Shown one piece after another: positions 59,443 to 64,000 of a DNA stretch of 64,000 nucleotides; positions within the stretch are counted from its first letter, which is position 1, and the number at the start of each line of letters is the position of its first letter. The position numbers and the translations under genes were made by a program. The stretch lies in contig NZ_JAJEJQ010000005.1 in NCBI RefSeq assembly GCF_021390575.1, positions 62,001 through 126,000 of the forward strand. Reading direction: 5' to 3'. Source of the stretch: Paraburkholderia adhaesiva. Lineage in GTDB: Bacteria; Pseudomonadota; Gammaproteobacteria; Burkholderiales; Burkholderiaceae. The notes below the pieces were generated by a model. That model was not told where the DNA came from. It did not search any database and saw nothing but the letters and a program-made list of their open reading frames with translations.

Positions 59443-59910
59443 ATGAGCACGACTACACTGAGCCCTGACAAACATGCGACGGCCGCCACGATCAAGAAAG
59501 ACCTGAAGGTCAACGAAAAGGGCATGACCGAGAAGCCAGAAGATCTCTTCGAGAAGCACCTGCCCGACGACTTGACGATGGAGACCGTCAATCGTGTCTA
59601 CGCGCACACTCGCGCCTTCAATCTCTCGGCATTCGAAGCCTTCGCGGAAGTCGCCGAAAGCGCGCTAAAGAAGCACAAGGATCTCGATCGCGCATCGCTC
59701 CACATACCCACGGGCGACGGTGCTTACTTTCAGGCGCAGTATGCGCGCGAGGTCAAGCGCCCCGTCAAGGGCGACGACGGCAAGGTCGGCAGCGAAACAA
59801 CCTACGGCGACATGAAGTTCAAATTCGTGGTGAACGGCGGGACGGCCGACGACTACAACGCCGTCAAGGAACGGTTCGCGAAGCAGGCAAAGAAACTCTT
59901 CGCGGAATAG
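59443..59910 (+). CDS. Unidentified protein (155 aa)
   Basis: The ATG at 59443 has AGGAAATCC upstream. Lys/Asp/Glu-rich, with TIKKDLKVNEKGMTEKPEDL, a helix RAFNLSAFEAFAEVAESAL and a Thr/Lys C-terminal half. High charge and helicity would fit a scaffold or internal head protein next to the prohead protease, but this is inference. A very strong terminator follows after 32 bases. Confidence 0.6.
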   Translation: MSTTTLSPDKHATAATIKKDLKVNEKGMTEKPEDLFEKHLPDDLTMETVNRVYAHTRAFNLSAFEAFAEVAESALKKHKDLDRASLHIPTGDGAYFQAQYAREVKRPVKGDDGKVGSETTYGDMKFKFVVNGGTADDYNAVKERFAKQAKKLFAE

Positions 59911-59942
59911 CACCGGCCTGCCGGGGCGCCGCTGCAAATGTC

Positions 59943-59979
59943 AGGCGGGATGGGGGAACCCATCCCGCCTTTCTTTTTT
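59943..59979 (+). terminator. Strong rho-independent terminator
   Basis: A perfect 12-bp stem (59943-59954 with 59959-59970) with GGAA loop, followed by TTCTTTTTT. It ends the unit begun at promoter motif copy 3. Confidence 0.92.
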
Positions 59980-60036
59980 CCTTCTCTTTTCCAGCATCCC
60001 ATCGTCTGGACACGCCACTCATTATCGGAGTCAACA

Positions 60037-60492
60037 ATGCCCGTAGTCATCACCGGGGAATTTTTCAAACGTGATATGAACACGCCCGTCCAGACGCACT
60101 GCCGTCTGGATGGGGGACCTTGCATGAAACGTGCGGTGCGCGTCGTTCTGATACGCAAGGCCAATACCCAACGCTGGGTTGGCCTCGTTGCGGACGCCTC
60201 GACGCAGCATGGTGCATCGGTCACGAACGCCGCCCAGGAATACATCGACGCTGCCTGCCGGATTCCCTCCCGCCCCCTATTCCCGAGCGCAGTCGCGTGG
60301 TTGCAACGTGATTCCGAAGGCAACTTCGACCGGATGAACTACCTCGGCGACGGTGTCGGCTTCACGGAGCTACACATGCCAGGCGTCCGGGCACGAAGCT
60401 ACGAAGCCATGACCGCCGCACTCCGGCATGAAGGAATCGATCCAGATAATGCATACGTCCACGAGGCCATCCACTGGGCACTCACCGACTGA
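60037..60492 (+). CDS. Unidentified protein (151 aa)
   Basis: Start at ATG 60037 with CGGAG upstream. Mixed alpha/beta, with VRVVLIRKANTQRWVGLVADAS and GFTELHMPGVRARSYEAMTAAL. No known family. Begins a new unit right after the strong terminator, so a promoter is expected in 59980-60036, but none is clear there. Confidence 0.55.
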   Translation: MPVVITGEFFKRDMNTPVQTHCRLDGGPCMKRAVRVVLIRKANTQRWVGLVADASTQHGASVTNAAQEYIDAACRIPSRPLFPSAVAWLQRDSEGNFDRMNYLGDGVGFTELHMPGVRARSYEAMTAALRHEGIDPDNAYVHEAIHWALTD

Positions 60493-60540
60493 CCGGCATC
60501 ACGATGGCGCAACGTCAGAACACACCTGGTCGGAGTGAAC

Positions 60541-60768
60541 ATGACTCATGGCATCACCGCCATTCTCGTCACCCTGTTCGTCATTCTCTGGTGCCTGATT
60601 GGCACCGTCCTGCTCAACCACCTTCCCCTGCTATCCGATCCTCGATTACGTCTGGGGGTACACCGCGGTGCTATTCCTCTCCGGTCCCTTCTAGTTACTG
60701 CTATTCTCATCGCTTTCTGGCCGGTGGGAAAGGCGCTTTGCGCCTGGTTGATGCGAAAGCTGCACTGA
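60541..60768 (+). CDS. Small two-helix membrane protein (75 aa)
   Basis: Start at ATG 60541 with GGAG eight bases before. Two membrane helices (ITAILVTLFVILWCLIGTVL and SLLVTAILIAFWPVGKALCA) separated by a short basic loop. Size and topology are compatible with a class II holin or superinfection-immunity protein, but also with many phage membrane proteins. No endolysin is adjacent. Confidence 0.5.
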   Translation: MTHGITAILVTLFVILWCLIGTVLLNHLPLLSDPRLRLGVHRGAIPLRSLLVTAILIAFWPVGKALCAWLMRKLH

Positions 60769-60819
60769 CGTGTCATCTTCCGGCGACCCGGTAAAGGACG
60801 CACCCAGTCAGCTGACGGA

Positions 60820-61248
60820 ATGAACCCTACGAACCGTTTTGCCCTTGAGACACACGCCGGACCGTACGAGTCCTGGCCGTCGCGCACCCGTCTTGTTGTC
60901 GATGGCGAACCTTCTGAACTCACCATCGGCGGATACGTCCTGCTCTACCAGTTCGAAACGACAGCAGGCTATCTGCTGGCCACCGATCAAGATTGCCCGT
61001 TCGAAGAATCCGTTACCTTTACGTTGCTCTCGAAGGATTTGCGCGAAGTGCTAAGCGAGCGGATGGTTGGAGCAATGTATGCCTCGTACTGGCTTACCGA
61101 TATCAGATGGAAGGACGAGCGAACGTTCATCGCAACATTCGATGGCGTGAGCGGTGGATGGGAGTTCCGTATCCGTAGCTGGTCATTCCCCGTGATATTT
61201 CCGCGTTTAAAGAAGACCTATATCGCGACAGTGCAGGAGCCGGTCTGA
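60820..61248 (+). CDS. Unidentified protein (142 aa)
   Basis: 142 residues, beta-rich, with RTRLVVDGEPSELTIGGYVL, CPFEESVTFTLLS and GWEFRIRSWSFPVIFP. It resembles small immunity-like or DUF beta proteins of bacteria, but nothing specific can be said. A large bidirectional terminator follows. Confidence 0.5.
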   Translation: MNPTNRFALETHAGPYESWPSRTRLVVDGEPSELTIGGYVLLYQFETTAGYLLATDQDCPFEESVTFTLLSKDLREVLSERMVGAMYASYWLTDIRWKDERTFIATFDGVSGGWEFRIRSWSFPVIFPRLKKTYIATVQEPV

Positions 61249-61287
61249 CAGGGGTCATCGTCAGGAATGATGCTCCCCTGGCGGCAT

Positions 61288-61329
61288 AGTGCCCTCCCGG
61301 ACGGGAGGGCACTCACGTCCGTCCTTTTT
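61288..61329. terminator. Bidirectional terminator between convergent genes
   Basis: AGTGCCCTCCCG (61288-61299) and CGGGAGGGCACT (61302-61313) form a 12-bp stem with a 2-base centre. The plus strand then carries CCTTTTTT (61322-61329). It separates the plus-strand unit from the tail tube gene. Confidence 0.75.
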
Positions 61330-61351
61330 TCTTTGACACGCAACACGATGA

Positions 61352-62326
61352 TCAGGAAGTCACCGCGCTGCTCGGCGGCGTATTGACTGCAGCAAGCGCC
61401 GCGGCCGCAAGTGCTGCGGTAACATCCTGCCCGGTGGGCAGCACCGAAGTCGGGCTCACCTGATTCGCGGCGATCTGTGCAATCTCGTTCTGATAGCCGG
61501 TCGTCGTCGCAGCCACGTCCGGGTTGATCGCGTTGATGAAGGCATTCTCCGTGTACGGATTGGCATTCACAATGCTGATCGATGACAGTACCTGCTGCGC
61601 GAACGCATCCACCCCCAGGCTCCACTGGGCGATGCCTGAGTAGGTGATGTCCACCGTCAGGTTCTCGAGCGCGCTCGCCTGATCACGTGAGCCCAGGATG
61701 TCACCCGTGCCAGTCGGATACATATTGGTGACGAGCCAGGATTTCACCACGCGTGTGTGCGTCGGATCCGGCTCCATGAACAGCATCGTCGCCGAGTACA
61801 TGTCCGCAAGCATGTCCGGTGGCGGACTCATGCCCGTGATGCCCGAGAGCGTCGCGATATTCGCGAACTTCGTATCCGGGTCCATCATGAGGTTCGTGAT
61901 CCATCCCTGATGGAACATCGATACCGGCATGCCATACTTCTCGTTCCAGCTGAACTGCGGCTGCGAGCGCTCGCGTTTAACGTCCGTGAAATCCTGCTGC
62001 ATGTTCCCGCCACCACCGACCGGCGTCTCCGCCATTTCCACCGTCAGGTGTGCATTCAGGCCCGTGATTCGTAGCGCGTGCAGTTCGACAAGCGCGCGCA
62101 ACGTGCCAATCCACACATCCGGGTTCGGCAGGTAGCTGAAGCCGAGGGGTGCCTCGACGAGGATGCAGATCAGGTTGCGCCGGACGTACTGCTGGTTACT
62201 GACCCACTGAACGTAGTTCGGAACGAACCCCATCTGACCGCCAAAGCGGGGGTCGAGCATCGGATTGTTATGTCCTTGCGCGAATCCAAACTGGTTCTGG
62301 AGAATCGCATTCGCTACCCTTCCCAT
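61352..62326 (-). CDS. Tail tube protein (gp19-like)
   Basis: 324 residues from the ATG at 62326, chosen because GGAGGG lies six bases upstream; a GTG at 62350 is in frame. The segment VVKSWLVTNMYPTGTGDILG followed by ENLTVDITYSGIAQW is the characteristic strand-loop-strand of T4 gp19/Hcp-like tube subunits. N- and C-terminal parts are longer than gp19 (163 aa), as in other jumbo phages. The tail of the protein is Ala/Thr-rich. It lies directly after the probable sheath gene in the same operon, the usual order. Confidence 0.65.
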   Translation of the reverse strand: MGRVANAILQNQFGFAQGHNNPMLDPRFGGQMGFVPNYVQWVSNQQYVRRNLICILVEAPLGFSYLPNPDVWIGTLRALVELHALRITGLNAHLTVEMAETPVGGGGNMQQDFTDVKRERSQPQFSWNEKYGMPVSMFHQGWITNLMMDPDTKFANIATLSGITGMSPPPDMLADMYSATMLFMEPDPTHTRVVKSWLVTNMYPTGTGDILGSRDQASALENLTVDITYSGIAQWSLGVDAFAQQVLSSISIVNANPYTENAFINAINPDVAATTTGYQNEIAQIAANQVSPTSVLPTGQDVTAALAAAALAAVNTPPSSAVTS

Positions 62327-62394
62327 GTCGCCCTCCAATGTGATCTGCACTGCTTACTGCTCTGGTTGTGCTTCCGGAAGGAACCGACGGGCTG

Positions 62395-64000
62395 TCAGGT
62401 TGTCGCTGTCGACGACTGATCGATCCGCACGGACTGGATGACGATGGTGGCCACCGTCTTCATACCCGCAGCGGCGATCTGGATGATGGTGGTCCAGCTA
62501 TAGTTACGCTGGGCGTCGGCGCCCGTGATCGTTGTCGTGGGCGTGATCGTGAAGCGGTTGTCGAAGATGTTCGCCACGCGCGTCGTGATGAAGTTGTTGA
62601 CGTTCTTGATGAGCTGCGCGTTGGTCATCGACGACACGCCCGAAAACTGGCGACGTGCAAGGTCGCCGATCTTCTCCAGCGTGCAGATCGCGCTCACCGT
62701 GAAGAAGCTGTTCAGCACCGACGTATCGTTGTCGTAGATCGTCTTGAGCGCCGGGAAGTAAGCCTGACGCCTCGCGCAGGCTTCGACACCGACCATGCCG
62801 TTGGCCCAGTCCTGGTTGCGCGCCGTCGCGGGCCAGAACGTCACATTGATGTTCGAGAACAGGTTGATCTGGGAGCCCGGCTGCATGTCGAACGAGTAGC
62901 CCGACTTCCATTTGCCGTTGCTTGCCCCCATATACGCTGCGGTCTTTGACGCCAGCTCGATCGTGAGCGGCAACGGATCCGTGTAGAGTGAGCCGGTGAA
63001 CGTCCCTGAGCCCGGCACGACCATGCCACGCGCGCAGGGCGTGCCGAAGTAATCGGACTCCGGGTACTGCTGGAGAAATGCCTTGAGCGCGACCGCCATC
63101 GACGATTCTTCCGAGGCGGTCAGCGGCGGCGAGAGCGTCGAGTAGGTCGACAGCGTGATGAAGGTGTCCGGGCGCTGTGAGATGAATTGCGCCAGCGCCT
63201 TCTTCGTGTCGATCGGATAACCCGAATCCCAGAAGTGGGAGTACGGGTACATCACCATCTCCTGGATCGGATCGGCCGGATCGGCAAAGCGCGCCGCATC
63301 GGCTGCGACGAGCGCGGCGAAGCTCGCGTCGTCCATCGTGCCGTCGCTGCCGCCCGACGCCCAGAGCGTGCTTGCCTGCCCGAGATACGCTGCATCGGGA
63401 TCCGCGGTATTGAGCTGGAAGGTCGAATACGGCGCGCCGACCGAAGACACCCCGCTCACGAAGTTGAAGAGCCACTGCTCGCCATCGGCGCCGGTGAAGT
63501 CCGACCAGCTATTCATGGCCACGCTCTCGGCGGCGTAGAACATGCCGATCAGGGTCGCGACGTTGTCATCGTAGACATGGAGGCTGCCGAAAGGACCATA
63601 GACATCGGCCGTGCCCGCCGGATTGTTCAGGTCCTGCCACGCGTTGAGAAAGATGTCCTGGATGGAAATCTGCGAATCGAGTGAGGTGTCGATCGCACCG
63701 GGCTTGAACGTCACGTCAAGATACGTCGAACCGTTGGTCATCCGCGTGAGCGCGCCGGTGCTCGACGCCGTTGCACGCGTCACGCAGGACACCCGGAAGG
63801 GATAGACGAGATCGTCCTCGATGAAGCTGGCATTGGCCGGCGTTGATGAATTCACCGTCGGCGCCCAGAGCCGAAGTCCGTTGTTGTTGCCGTACGCACC
63901 AAAGCTCGGTACCAGCAGGTCCATGACCGGATAGCGCTGTGACGTTGTCGAACCGGCGGACTGATCGCCGGCCAGGATCTCCGCGGCGCCATAGTCGCTC
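62395..64000 (-). CDS. Tail sheath-like protein (5' end beyond window)
   Basis: At least 534 residues. The frame stays open to the right window edge, and an internal ATG at 63924 is not the true start, because SDYGAAEILAGDQSAGST reads on upstream. The C-terminal half (residues about 400-509 counted from the internal ATG) has RQFSGVSSMTNAQLIKNVN, then WTTIIQIAAAGMKTVATIVI, like the C-terminal domain of contractile sheaths. Placement directly upstream of the tube gene supports this. A different large tail protein is possible. Confidence 0.5.
   Translation of the reverse strand, partial: SDYGAAEILAGDQSAGSTTSQRYPVMDLLVPSFGAYGNNNGLRLWAPTVNSSTPANASFIEDDLVYPFRVSCVTRATASSTGALTRMTNGSTYLDVTFKPGAIDTSLDSQISIQDIFLNAWQDLNNPAGTADVYGPFGSLHVYDDNVATLIGMFYAAESVAMNSWSDFTGADGEQWLFNFVSGVSSVGAPYSTFQLNTADPDAAYLGQASTLWASGGSDGTMDDASFAALVAADAARFADPADPIQEMVMYPYSHFWDSGYPIDTKKALAQFISQRPDTFITLSTYSTLSPPLTASEESSMAVALKAFLQQYPESDYFGTPCARGMVVPGSGTFTGSLYTDPLPLTIELASKTAAYMGASNGKWKSGYSFDMQPGSQINLFSNINVTFWPATARNQDWANGMVGVEACARRQAYFPALKTIYDNDTSVLNSFFTVSAICTLEKIGDLARRQFSGVSSMTNAQLIKNVNNFITTRVANIFDNRFTITPTTTITGADAQRNYSWTTIIQIAAAGMKTVATIVIQSVRIDQSSTATT

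Noticed and set aside
1-64000. CRISPR array, insertion sequence, integrase or attachment site
   Set aside because: No regularly spaced short repeats, no transposase or integrase motifs seen; the tRNA-Gly is complete and shows no flanking duplicated tRNA end in the window.

Overview
The window looks like about 64 kb of a large ('jumbo') contractile-tailed phage of a beta-proteobacterial, probably Burkholderia/Paraburkholderia-like, host. The phage assignment rests on a tape-measure-size protein with a lytic transglycosylase domain, a tail tube and probable sheath pair, a baseplate-spike-like protein, four tandem tail fibres, a T4 gp21-type prohead protease, and pieces of a phage-encoded multi-subunit RNA polymerase. 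The host suggestion rests on high GC content and on a few cargo genes (OmpA-type protein, small lipoprotein, VOC protein, YidB/DUF937 protein) that resemble Burkholderiaceae chromosomal genes. No integrase, portal, terminase or major capsid gene was recognised. Genes are packed tightly, often with ATGA or GTGA overlaps.

Layout. 1-11.7 kb: mostly plus-strand non-structural genes: a PPP-type phosphatase, a methylase-like protein with a degenerate catalytic motif, three tandem paralogues of an unrecognised small family, a Rad50/SbcC-like ATPase and a string of short overlapping unknown genes; the spike-like gene (2766-3680) is inserted on the minus strand. 11.7-23.5 kb: virion genes, with four paralogous tail fibres on plus flanked by minus-strand structural genes, one with a SPRY-like domain. 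23.6-36.4 kb: a spanin-like pair, an RNase H fusion, a UvsX-like recombinase, an operon holding a SLOG protein and the C-terminal piece of an RNA polymerase beta subunit, a NADAR-like protein and unknowns. 37.5-46.7 kb: two large minus-strand virion proteins. 46.8-55.8 kb: RNA polymerase beta-prime N-part, a giant beta subunit and virion-like genes. 55.8-57.6 kb: a host-like cargo island (VOC protein, OmpA-type protein, small lipoprotein, tRNA-Gly). 57.8-64 kb: prohead protease, small plus-strand genes, then tail tube and a sheath cut by the window edge.

The most interesting theme is transcription. Catalytic parts of a multi-subunit RNA polymerase are split over at least three genes: beta-prime N with DFDGD at 46825-48465, beta with both active-site lysines at 48941-53368, and beta C-terminus at 30344-31027. 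The remaining beta-prime C-part is not in the window. An exact 10-base AT-rich motif, TATATCACTG, occurs three times upstream of plus-strand transcription units, including the operon encoding the beta C-part. It is a good candidate for a phage-polymerase promoter. Functions named by family come from motifs read by eye; no database search was possible.
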